From JAWPMV01 sp038527215 (GTDB lineage: Bacteria; Bacteroidota; Bacteroidia; J057), in the NCBI GenBank assembly GCA_038527215.1, contig JBCBGC010000167.1, positions 1 through 15,132 of the forward strand: a stretch of 15,132 nt of DNA. Direction: 5' to 3'. Both the position numbers and the translations under genes were made by a program. This document shows positions 1 to 8,000 of the stretch, in pieces. Position 1 is the stretch's first letter, and the number at the start of each line of letters is the position of its first letter. Below the pieces are notes generated by a model that ran no database searches, was not told the DNA's origin, and saw nothing but the letters and a program-made list of their open reading frames with translations.

Positions 1-1169
1 GACTTCCCGTTCAAGTCGGTAAATTTCACAAAGGGCAGAATCAGTACAGTGAGTACGCCCAGGATCAGCAAGGTGGACAATCCCCACCGCAGGTTAGAGG
101 CATCGCCGATCAATCCAATCAAGGGAGGGCCCAACAAAAAGGCGGCATAGCCCACCGTGGCCACCGCAGCAATGCCTTGAGCCGCGGGCACCCCTGGTAC
201 CCGGCCGGCTTCGCTAAACAGCACGGGCACCATGCAGGAATACCCAACCCCTAGCAGCGAAAAGCCAGCGATCGCCAGGTAGGAATTTCCGAAAACGACG
301 AGCGCACCGCCTGCTGTTGCAGTCAAAGCCCCCCATCGGATGACTTTTCCTCCCCCATATCGGGCAATCCATTCATCTCCCATAAAGCGGCCCAGGGTCA
401 TAAACAGTGAAAAGCCGGCATAGCCCAGCCCAATGAGATAGGCTGGATCAGCCTGCAGGGTTTTTTCCAGATACACCGCACTCCAATCAGCAATCGCTCC
501 TTCTCCTAAAAAAGTACAAAAGGCGATCATGGCGAGCGCCAGGACAGCTTTGCCCGGCAAAGCAAAATGACTGCCTTCCTCCGTGGCGTCAGACTTGACC
601 GACCAGATCGGTCCGGTAATGGCCACCAGCAGCAAAACCGAACACAGCCCCATCATGCCCCAGGCATGGAAAGTGGGAATGACCTCCAGCCAGATCATCA
701 AGCTGCCCAGCAGAGCCCCTATCATACCTCCCAGGCTGAAGAAGCCGTGGCAGGTCGACATGATAACGCGCTTGTATTGATTCTCGAGGGTGGTAGCGGC
801 CGCGTTCATCGCGATGTCCATAAACCCAAAAGTGGCGCCTAGAAAAAATAGACTAGCCGATAGCCAGTACCAGTTGGGGGCCATAAAGGGAAGCACCAAG
901 ATGAGAATATAGAGCCAGGCCGAAACGACCGTACTTCGGCCTTCGCCCCATTTCTGAATAAAATACCCGCCAAAAACCATGGCCAGAATCGCCCCAAAAG
1001 GAGGGAAGAAAAGGGCCAGGCCCAAATCCCCATCGCTCAATTCCAAGGTGGTTTTAACCTCAGGCAAGCGCGTAAACCAAACAGTGAGTAACAGGGCATT
1101 GAGGCTGAAAGCTAATCCCGTCGCCCGAAATCCAGGATGCGCCCAATAGGCTTGAAGTGACTTCCACAT
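1..1169 (-). CDS. MFS transporter, YbjJ-like (C-terminus off window)
   Basis: This reading frame runs without a stop from an ATG at 1169 to the left edge, about 389 codons. It is the C-terminal end that is cut, probably by only a few residues. The translation is strongly hydrophobic with about twelve predicted membrane segments and starts MWKSLQAYWAHPGFRATG. Recognisable motifs are CHGFFSLGGMIGA in the middle and GEGAIADWSAVYLE at the start of the second half. Both resemble the YbjJ/fucose-permease-like branch of the major facilitator superfamily, and E. coli YbjJ has a similar length of about 400 residues. It is expected to be an inner-membrane secondary transporter or exporter; the substrate cannot be read from sequence. 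It is divergent from the TonB receptor gene and shares its 158-bp upstream region. The family call is firm, the YbjJ-like subfamily fairly likely. Confidence 0.85.
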   Translation of the reverse strand, partial: MWKSLQAYWAHPGFRATGLAFSLNALLLTVWFTRLPEVKTTLELSDGDLGLALFFPPFGAILAMVFGGYFIQKWGEGRSTVVSAWLYILILVLPFMAPNWYWLSASLFFLGATFGFMDIAMNAAATTLENQYKRVIMSTCHGFFSLGGMIGALLGSLMIWLEVIPTFHAWGMMGLCSVLLLVAITGPIWSVKSDATEEGSHFALPGKAVLALAMIAFCTFLGEGAIADWSAVYLEKTLQADPAYLIGLGYAGFSLFMTLGRFMGDEWIARYGGGKVIRWGALTATAGGALVVFGNSYLAIAGFSLLGVGYSCMVPVLFSEAGRVPGVPAAQGIAAVATVGYAAFLLGPPLIGLIGDASNLRWGLSTLLILGVLTVLILPFVKFTDLNGK

Positions 1170-1261
1170 GCCGCAAATATGGCAAAATCCCTATGGACTT
1201 GCTTTTTTTTCTTTAGGCACACGATTGGGCACCCTCTCCGCACATTTTAATCATTTATAAC

Positions 1262-1289
1262 AAAATATTTAGTCTTGCCTAAATATTTT
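1262..1289. promoter_or_regulatory. Palindromic operator, DtxR/MntR-like
   Basis: A perfect inverted repeat has 11-bp arms AAAATATTTAG (1262-1272) and CTAAATATTTT (1279-1289) around a 6-nt spacer. Its core TTTAGTCTTGCCTAAA (1268-1283) fits TTTAGG-N4-CCTAAA, the general pattern of DtxR/MntR-family operators, with one mismatch. Extra half-sites lie at 1212-1218 (TTTAGGC) and 1300-1306 (GCCTAAA, overlapping the likely transcription start of the receptor operon). TTGCCTAAA is repeated at 1275-1283 and 1298-1306. The placement just upstream of the -7 element suits a repressor. The palindrome is seen directly; assigning it to an iron- or manganese-sensing DtxR-type repressor is inference, and no such regulator is encoded here. 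Confidence 0.6.
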
Positions 1290-1292
1290 TAT

Positions 1293-1300
1293 TACATTTG
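1293..1300 (+). promoter_or_regulatory. Bacteroidota -7 promoter element for the receptor operon
   Basis: TACATTTG matches the Bacteroidota -7 consensus TAnnTTTG exactly. A TTG at 1275-1277 could be the -33 element, although the 15-nt spacer is shorter than usual. Transcription would start near 1304-1307, giving a leader of about 20-25 nt before the ATG at 1328. This argues against the in-frame TTG at 1298 as a start codon, because it would lie inside the promoter. Confidence 0.55.
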
Positions 1301-1327
1301 CCTAAAACCAATGTTACCTACCTGTTT

Positions 1328-3607
1328 ATGAGGATTATATTACCCGTACTCTTTTGGCTTTTTCCTGGCGTGATGATGGCCCAATCGGCCCTTTTATCCG
1401 GAAAAATCACCCACGAGGGAGCTGCAGTCGAGTTTGCCAAAATCAAACTTCCTGGCGCAGCTATCGGTACCCTTTCTGATGCTTCGGGCGAGTTTCAGCT
1501 GCAGATTCCGGCGGCTGGCACCTATTCGGTGCGCATTTCATTACTGGGGTTTGAAACCCAAACCCGGGAGTTGGTCATCGAAGCTGGTCAAGAGATCAAC
1601 TGGGAGATCGCGCTTACGGAAGCGGAAATTTTCACCGAGGAAGTGGTCATTTCTGGCACGCAAAAATCCGTCACCCGGATGGAAAGTCCTGTGCTGGTTG
1701 AGGTTTTTCGCCCTGAATTTTTCCGAAAAAATCCTACCCCTAATATCTTCGACGCCTTACAGCATATCAATGGCGTCCGTCCTCAGTTAAACTGTAACGT
1801 CTGCAATACCGGAGACATCCATATCAATGGCCTCGAGGGACCTTATACCATGGTACTCCTGGACGGCATGCCCATCGTCAGTGGCTTGTCTACGGTTTAT
1901 GGCTTATCAGGAATTCCCAACAGTCTGGTAGAGCGGATCGAAGTCGTGAAGGGGCCTGCGTCTTCTCTATATGGTTCCGAAGCGGTAGGGGGCCTGATCA
2001 ATATCATTACCCAGTCCCCTCAAAAAGCCGATAAGCTCAGTATAGATGCCTTTGCCACCGACTGGCAGGAATTCAATACTGATATAGGCGGAAGTTTTCA
2101 GGTTGGCAAAAAATGGCACAGCCTGATAGGGACTAATTATTTTCGGTACATGAATCCCATCGATCGCAATGGCGATGGCTTCACCGATATTACCCAGCAG
2201 CATCGTATTTCTTTGTTCAATAAATGGACGATGAAGCGGCCCCAACAGCGGATTGCCTCCTTCGCAGCCCGCTATTTTTATGAAGACCGATGGGGCGGGC
2301 AGATGAATTGGACGCCAGCCTTCCGGGGTGGGGACAGCATTTATGCAGAAAGTATTTTTACCGAGCGGCTGGAAGCGGTAGGCGCCTATCAGCTACCCAT
2401 ACGCGAAAAAGTCCTGTTACAGTTTTCGGCGAATCGCCATCGCCAAAATTCCGTCTACGGAGATATGCCTTTTATAGCGGATCAGCGGATTGGTTTTGCG
2501 CAATTAAAGTGGGACAAAAGCCTGGGACGGCATGAGTTGCTAGGGGGGGCGGCCTACCGCTACACCTACTATGATGATAATACGCCCGCTACCGCTGAGG
2601 CCAATAACCTGGAGGAAAACAAAGCGGATCAGGTCCACCTGCCTGGCCTGTTTTTGCAAGACGAGATCAGCCTGACAAATGAGCAGAACCTCCTCTTAGG
2701 CCTGCGTTGGGACCATGATTCCCGGCACGGAAATATATGGACGCCCCGCATGGCCTGGAAATGGGCTCCGACTCAACATAGAGTTTTCCGGTTTAATACA
2801 GGTACTGGTTTTCGGGTGGTAAACCTCTTTACCGAAGACCACGCAGCACTTACTGGAGCTAGAAGCGTAGAAATTCGCGAAGCGCTGAATCCCGAACAAT
2901 CCTATCACGGAAGCCTGAACTGGGAAGAAAGATTCTTTACGCGTGAAGTCTACCTGCGCATGGATGCTTCCCTTTGGTATACCCATTTCACCAACAAAAT
3001 TCAGCCGGATTACGATACAGATCCCAACCTGATCATCTATGAAAACCTGGATGGCTATGCCATTTCTCAAGGCGTCAGTGTAAACCTGGAAGCCAGTTTT
3101 AGTTTTCCCCTGCGGTTCAGCCTGGGCGCTACGCTGATGGATGTAGCTCAGTTTACGGAAGAAAATGGAGAAACCCTGAAAGAGCGGCAAATCCTGACCG
3201 AACGCTTTACGGGGGTTTGGAACCTAAGTTATACGTTCCCCTGGAGGATGACGCTAGACTACACCGGCAATATATATGGCCCCATGCGCTTACCCTTGCT
3301 AGGGGAGTTGGATCCCCGGCCGGAAATGTCCCCGTTCTGGAGCTTACAGAATCTTCAGCTGACGCAGCCCCTGGGAGAAGATTGGGAAATCTATGGCGGG
3401 GTAAAAAACCTACTCAATTTCACCCCTTCCGCGGATGCCATTGCCCGGGCCTTTGATCCTTTTGACAGAGGCGTAAGTTTTGACAATGAAGGCCAGGCGA
3501 TTCCTACCGCCAATAATCCCTTTGCCCTGACCTTTGATCCTTCCTATGTATACGCTCCAAACCAGGGAAGAAGGGGATTTATAGGGGTTCGCTATCGACT
3601 TAAATAG
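1328..3607 (+). CDS. TonB-dependent outer-membrane receptor with CxxC in plug
   Basis: Outer-membrane active transporter driven by TonB. From the ATG at 1328 (759 aa) the order is: signal peptide (MRIILPVLFWLFPGVMMAQS); a carboxypeptidase-regulatory-like beta domain at about residues 20-110; a plug domain at about 120-240 with the typical ending VERIEVVKGPASSLYGSEAV; then a 22-strand-type beta-barrel to the C-terminus, which ends in aromatic-rich GFIGVRYRLK. The plug contains a cysteine pair, C156-N-V-C159, just before DIHINGLEGPYTMVLLDG. This is unusual for these receptors and suggests metal or redox-sensitive binding. The next gene starts 3 nt after the stop, so they form an operon; its product is a periplasmic thioredoxin-like protein that might act on this cysteine pair. 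The ligand is unknown: a metal ion, metal-chelate or heme-like compound are candidates. Family certain, ligand open. Confidence 0.93.
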   Translation: MRIILPVLFWLFPGVMMAQSALLSGKITHEGAAVEFAKIKLPGAAIGTLSDASGEFQLQIPAAGTYSVRISLLGFETQTRELVIEAGQEINWEIALTEAEIFTEEVVISGTQKSVTRMESPVLVEVFRPEFFRKNPTPNIFDALQHINGVRPQLNCNVCNTGDIHINGLEGPYTMVLLDGMPIVSGLSTVYGLSGIPNSLVERIEVVKGPASSLYGSEAVGGLINIITQSPQKADKLSIDAFATDWQEFNTDIGGSFQVGKKWHSLIGTNYFRYMNPIDRNGDGFTDITQQHRISLFNKWTMKRPQQRIASFAARYFYEDRWGGQMNWTPAFRGGDSIYAESIFTERLEAVGAYQLPIREKVLLQFSANRHRQNSVYGDMPFIADQRIGFAQLKWDKSLGRHELLGGAAYRYTYYDDNTPATAEANNLEENKADQVHLPGLFLQDEISLTNEQNLLLGLRWDHDSRHGNIWTPRMAWKWAPTQHRVFRFNTGTGFRVVNLFTEDHAALTGARSVEIREALNPEQSYHGSLNWEERFFTREVYLRMDASLWYTHFTNKIQPDYDTDPNLIIYENLDGYAISQGVSVNLEASFSFPLRFSLGATLMDVAQFTEENGETLKERQILTERFTGVWNLSYTFPWRMTLDYTGNIYGPMRLPLLGELDPRPEMSPFWSLQNLQLTQPLGEDWEIYGGVKNLLNFTPSADAIARAFDPFDRGVSFDNEGQAIPTANNPFALTFDPSYVYAPNQGRRGFIGVRYRLK

Positions 3608-3610
3608 GGT

Positions 3611-4084
3611 ATGATGAAGTATCTATCTCTCCTCATTTGGCTTTGGCTCCCCCTCAGTGGGCAAGCTCAGACAGACCTGTCCTGGCTAGGTCCAGCTGAT
3701 TTGATGGACAGCCTTAGACAGGCTCCCAAACCAGTCCTGGTATATCTGGGAGCGGACTGGTGCCAATACTGCGGCATGATGGAAGCAAGCACCTTCCAGG
3801 ATACGACCGTGGTCCGAAAATTAACGGAAGACTTTTATCCGGTTTATTGGGATGTGGAGAGCCAGGATGCGGTTTCTTTTCTGGGACGGACCTACCGCTA
3901 CCTGCCTACAGGCCCCCGCAACGGCTACCATGAACTTACCGCCTTTCTTGGTGGCAAACATCCCGATCAAAGCTATCCCCTGTTTCTGTTGTTTGATGAG
4001 GAGATGGAATGGGTAGACCGGCATAGCGGGTTTTTGTCCTCCGAAGCCTTTATTCCCTTTATTCAACAAACCGCCAAACCATGA
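3611..4084 (+). CDS. Periplasmic thioredoxin-fold protein
   Basis: A 157-residue protein with an N-terminal signal peptide (cleavage likely after SGQAQ, about residue 20) and a thioredoxin fold. The redox motif is W50-C-Q-Y-C54 in the context LGADWCQYCGMMEASTF, close to the thioredoxin_7/DUF255-type proteins, which have CxYC rather than CGPC. A Pro at 123 (SYP) probably is the cis-proline facing the active site. Two ATGs are adjacent (3611 and 3614) and either may be the start. It follows the receptor gene by 3 nt and is surely co-transcribed. Its likely role is disulfide reduction or exchange in the periplasm, perhaps for the receptor's CNVC pair; that partnership is inference. No clear terminator hairpin lies between its stop and the convergent regulator gene at 4133. 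Confidence 0.88.
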   Translation: MMKYLSLLIWLWLPLSGQAQTDLSWLGPADLMDSLRQAPKPVLVYLGADWCQYCGMMEASTFQDTTVVRKLTEDFYPVYWDVESQDAVSFLGRTYRYLPTGPRNGYHELTAFLGGKHPDQSYPLFLLFDEEMEWVDRHSGFLSSEAFIPFIQQTAKP

Positions 4085-4132
4085 TTATTTTTTTATTACT
4101 CCCTGCTCCCCCACACGCCTCCAAGCCAGACC

Positions 4133-4693
4133 TCACAGTTCATCCAGGCCCCGCCGAGGGGGGTGCTTCAGTCGGCGAAAAGCGGTGGGAGAAAAACCTG
4201 TATGCTGTTTGAATTGGTGGGATAAATGGGGGACACTTCTGTACCCCAGGAGCTCTGCCATTTCTCGCAGACTATACTCTCCATAGGCCAACCATTCCTT
4301 TACTTTCTCGATCTTCAGTTCCAGAAAAAAATGCTCCAGGGTTTTGCCTTCCAGGGCGGAAAACATCCGGGAAATACGCTCATAAGGTACCCCTAATTCC
4401 TCTGATACCCAGACGGAGGTTTTTACTGCGGGCAAAGGGAGCTTTTCATGCAGGCGCGTGATCAGCAAGCTCTTAACCTGATTGACCAGCCTGGATTCGC
4501 GTTGATCCAACAAGCTAAACCCTCGATCTTCCAGAGCGGTGGCAAGTTGTTTATCCGAGATTTCCCCCGGTAGATCTGCCTTTACCTCCCCTAATTTCAC
4601 ATAGCTTATTTCCGCACCAAAGTTCTTGAAGATTTCCTCTACTGCTTCTATACAGCGAGGACAGACCATGTGTTGAATGTAGAAAACCTTCAT
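4133..4693 (-). CDS. HMA-like/AraC-type transcriptional regulator
   Basis: A 186-residue regulator when started at the ATG at 4693. The N-terminus MKVFYIQHMVCPRCIEAV has the M-x-C-x2-C pattern (C11, C14) and the roughly 65-residue beta-alpha-beta size of heavy-metal-associated (HMA, CopZ-like) domains. The C-terminal part, about residues 95-180, is an AraC/XylS helix-turn-helix pair ending YRSVPHLSHQFKQHTGFSPT. Proteins of this short HMA-plus-AraC layout occur in Bacteroidota, often beside copper-handling genes, so metal-controlled DNA binding is the natural reading; the metal is not proven. An in-frame start at 4777 would add 28 residues, but that stretch overlaps regulatory repeats and is unlike protein. 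The gene is convergent with the receptor operon. Probable autoregulation is suggested by direct repeats at 4767-4799. Confidence 0.85.
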   Translation of the reverse strand: MKVFYIQHMVCPRCIEAVEEIFKNFGAEISYVKLGEVKADLPGEISDKQLATALEDRGFSLLDQRESRLVNQVKSLLITRLHEKLPLPAVKTSVWVSEELGVPYERISRMFSALEGKTLEHFFLELKIEKVKEWLAYGEYSLREMAELLGYRSVPHLSHQFKQHTGFSPTAFRRLKHPPRRGLDEL

Positions 4694-4696
4694 GCC

Positions 4697-4704
4697 CAAA
4701 CTTA
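4697..4704 (-). promoter_or_regulatory. Possible -7 element directly before the regulator's ATG
   Basis: On the minus strand TAAGTTTG matches TAnnTTTG exactly and lies 3 nt before the ATG at 4693. If it is used, the transcript would start at or next to the A of the start codon, giving a leaderless mRNA. No convincing -33 TTG is seen at the right distance, so this may be chance. Confidence 0.25.
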
Positions 4705-4745
4705 CACATTCGAACTTTGCCTTCCAGAAGCTTACGTCATTCGAA
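4701..4745. repeat. Imperfect direct repeat CTTAC-N1/2-CATTCGAA
   Basis: CTTAC followed after one or two bases by CATTCGAA occurs at 4701-4714 and again at 4731-4745. The CATTCGAA copies start 31 bp apart, close to three helical turns. Both copies lie between the preferred ATG of the HMA-AraC gene and the 12-bp repeats farther upstream. This supports a regulatory rather than coding role for the stretch, and a second protein-binding site is possible. Confidence 0.4.
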
Positions 4746-4766
4746 AGAAGGCGGGAATAGATTATA

Positions 4767-4799
4767 CAACCATTCAAGTCGTGAAATCAACCATTCAAG
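4767..4799. promoter_or_regulatory. Candidate AraC-family operator: 12-bp direct repeat, 21-bp period
   Basis: CAACCATTCAAG occurs perfectly at 4767-4778 and 4788-4799, offset by exactly 21 bp, two helical turns. AraC-family regulators classically bind direct repeats of 21-bp period, one monomer per copy on the same DNA face. The pair lies 74-106 bp upstream of the regulator's ATG at 4693 and 284 bp before the next gene on the plus strand. The simplest reading is autoregulation by the HMA-AraC protein; control of the divergent gene is also possible. The repeat is observed, the binding protein is inferred. Confidence 0.6.
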
Positions 4800-4922
4800 A
4801 ATAAAAAAGCCAAAAATGCCGGTTCCAGCCTTATTTTAGTTATACGAAATATTGAAATACCGGGCTGGTCATAACATGGAAATTTTGTTGAAAGTTCCCC
4901 CAGCTTCAACTTTACTTACCTA

Positions 4923-5020
4923 TCCTGAAGCCCAAAAGACACCATCAAACCCACCCTCCTTCCTGAAAGAGAGGGTTTTACCACTTCGTACATTTTGCAT
5001 TCCTGAAAGAAAATCAGGAA
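4923..5020. repeat. TCCTGAA repeat array and hairpin upstream of the dehydrogenase-cytochrome gene
   Basis: TCCTGAA starts at 4923, 4961 and 5001, spacings of 38 and 40 bp. The last two copies share 11 bases, TTCCTGAAAGA (4960-4970, 5000-5010). The third copy also forms a perfect inverted repeat, TTCCTGA (5000-5006) with TCAGGAA (5014-5020), around a 7-nt loop. A near -7 element, TACATTTTG, sits at 4989-4997. The rest of the 4800-5082 gap shows nothing else I can name. A regulator binding site is possible; the hairpin could also lie in the mRNA leader. Confidence 0.35.
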
Positions 5021-5082
5021 CTTTTATAGGGGTGTCCCCCAATTTTCTCTGTCCCTATACGCAACCATTAACCTCCTAACTC

Positions 5083-8000
5083 GTGAAACCTATTTCCCCC
5101 AATATGAATTTGGCTAGTAAAATCTATGCCTGGAGTAAGCGAAACGTCTTCCTCCTGATTGTCCTATTGCTAGGAACTGCTTTTGTCCCGCTCATGGTTC
5201 CGCCTCCGGGTATCAATACCCCATCGCCAGTGGGGAAGTTTTTGGACGGGAACTTGCCCAACATTACCCCTTCTAATGGAGGACCGGTCACCTACGGGGT
5301 GTCCCCGGCCTATCCTAACCTTTCCTTCAACAGTCCCCTGGTTATCGAGATGCATCCGCAGGCAGATACGCTTTTTGTGGCCTCCCGGGACGGACTGATT
5401 GAATATTTTCATGCAGATGCTGGGGTTACGACCAAAACGACCTTATTAGACCTTCGCCCTGCCACAGCGGTAGTCTGGGACGGGGGGTTTTTAGGGCTGG
5501 CGTTTCACCCTGAGTTTGGGGTTCCTACCTCTGCCAACAAGAATTATTTCTACGTTTTCTATTGTGCCAAAGGGCCTCAGGGGCAAGCTGGACCTGCCGG
5601 GCCCATTGCCTTTACCTGTGAAAACAACCCCACCTACGAAGGTTCTTACATGATCCTATCGCGCTTCGAAGTCCAGACGGGTACCCTCAATGTAGTGCCC
5701 AATTCAGAGCAGGTGATGATCAAGCTCAGATTATATAACTCTACGCACCGGGGCGGGGGCTTGCTGTTTGGCAATGATGACATGCTGTACCTGACGCTGG
5801 GAGAGCAGGCGCGTTATACTACTTCGCAGAATATTTACTCCAACTTTGAAGGCGGCACCATCCGTATTGATGTTGACCAAAACACCACTACCGGCCATGC
5901 CCCGATTCGTAAAATGGGTACCCAGACTGGACCCAATGCCGTAGGCTATTCCGATGAGTTTACCGGCGTGGGCTATACCATTCCCAATGACAACCCCTGG
6001 CAGGATAATACGGGTGGAACCTTCGAAGAATTTTGGTCTACCGGACATCGGAATCCTCACCGCATGACCCTGGATAAGCCTACTGGAGATATCTGGATTG
6101 GCGAAATCGGTGGCGGTCAGCGGGAAGAAATCAACCTGCTGGAAAAAGCCAAAAACTATGGTTGGCCCAAATATGAAGGTAACCTTCAGGGAACTACCGG
6201 TGCCTGTGGTTCCAACACCATGGCCCTGGGGCCTGGAACTTACCAGCCGCCTGTAGTCGATTTTCTCCGCTCCGAAACCAACTGTATCATCGGGGGCTAT
6301 GTGTACCGGGGAGCTGCGCTCAGTGGCCTGGTCGGGAACTACATCTGCGGGGGCTATTCGCAAAACCGCATCTTCTCGATTGAAAATAATGGGGGCACCT
6401 GGACCAAATCCGTCATCGCCAACTTCGGACCAGGGGGACTGATCACTTTTGGACAAGACGATACGGGAGAATTGCTGCTGGGTAAGCAGGGCAACAACGT
6501 TACCCTTTATCGCCTCACCGCCGCCAATGCGGGTCCTCCCGCCCCTCAGTGGCTTTCTCAAACCGGGGCTTTCAGCAACCTGACCAACCTCACCCCAGCT
6601 TCAGGAGTCATTCCCTACGAAATGGTCGAGCCTTTCTGGTCGGATGGTTCTGATAAATTTCGCTGGCTGGCTGTGCCCAATGATGAAGATGGAAATGGTA
6701 TTCATGACAAAACCGACGAAAAAATTGTCTGGTCAGAAAATGGCGAATGGGTATTCCCCAAAGGCTCGGTGCTGATCAAGCATTTCGAATTGGGGAACAA
6801 ACGACTGGAAACCCGCTTTGAAGTATTGGGAGACAATGACGTTTATTACTACCTGACCTACAAATGGAATGCGGCGGGTACAGATGCCCAGTTGCTCTCC
6901 GGCAGCCTGGATGAAGTAGTGAATGTCAACGGAACCAATCAGACCTGGCACTATCCCAGTCGGGATGAGTGTTTGAGCTGCCACCAGGCTTCGGTAGGCT
7001 CTGTTTTGGGACCCAAGACCCGACATCTGAATAAGGCCATTACCTATCCTATCTCAGGCATTTCCTCCAATCAATTGGTTACGCTGAGTCATTTGGGTAT
7101 CCTCGACCAGACTATCAATGATCCGGACGTTGGCAACTATCTTACCCTGGAACCCAAGACCAACGGAAGTGCCTCGCTGGAAGATAAAGCCAGGTCTTAC
7201 CTCGACGTTAACTGTTCCCATTGCCACCGGCCGGAAACTGGTAATCGGGCCGCTTTTGACGCTCGCTATACCACTCCGCTGGCCCTTCAGAACTATATCA
7301 ATGGTTCCGTCATCAACACCCTGGGGATCACAGATGCCCGGGTGATCGTGCCTCAGGATACCGGCAAGTCTATTCTCTATCAGCGCCTCAATGATGTAGG
7401 CAATACTGCCGCTATGCCTCCCCTGGCCAAAAACGTGCTGGACGTTCCGGGCGTAGAGTTGATCCGGGATTGGATCAACAGCCTTGCGCCGGTCGCGCCC
7501 CTCTTACCCCTGGTCACCAATGGCAGTGCCGGACAACTTCCGGGCGGATGCTATGAGCTTACTTCAGCGACCAATAATCAGGCGGGTACCATTTGGTATC
7601 CCGTGCCGGTCGACCTGAGTCAGGATGTTACGGCTAGCTTTAGCCTGGGATTGGGTAGCAATGATGGCGGAGCAGATGGGGCTTCTTTTGTCTTCCAAAA
7701 AGCCGGCACCGCGGCTATTGGTGGGCTAGGTACCGGACACGGCGTAAGCGGCATCAATCCTTCGGTAGGGGTAGCCTTTGATACTTATGGCCAAAGCAAT
7801 GATGAAATTTTTGTCTGGCAAAACGGCAACATGAACTCCGTGATTGCTTCCCGGGTATGTGCTAGCCCGATCTGTGATGATATTGAAAATGGCGGTAGCC
7901 ACACGGTCCAAATCCAATGGACAGCCAGTACCCAAACCCTGGACGTATATTTTGGGGGGCTACTACGCAAGTCTTACACCGGCGATATCGTAACCAACAA

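Noticed and set aside
1298..1327. TTG start at 1298 adding ten residues to the TonB receptor
   Set aside because: It lies within the -7 promoter element and would put a non-signal-like stretch before a good signal peptide; the ATG at 1328 is preferred.
4085..4132. Possible terminator between the thioredoxin and regulator genes
   Set aside because: There is a T-rich run at 4086-4096 but no stem before it.
4694..4777. Extended N-terminus of the HMA-AraC regulator from 4777
   Set aside because: The added 28 residues do not fit an HMA domain start and their DNA holds repeats that look regulatory.
4825..4868. CCAGCC/GGCTGG inverted repeat
   Set aside because: Arms of only 6 bp with a 32-nt loop are expected by chance and it has no T-run.
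4852..5079. Small 75-codon reading frame on the plus strand
   Set aside because: Its translation has no recognisable features, and it spans the TCCTGAA repeat array; it is most likely untranslated upstream sequence.
5731..6561. Long minus-strand frame (276 codons) opposite the dehydrogenase gene
   Set aside because: It lies wholly antisense to a clearly coding domain and its translation shows no family features; it is a codon-bias shadow.
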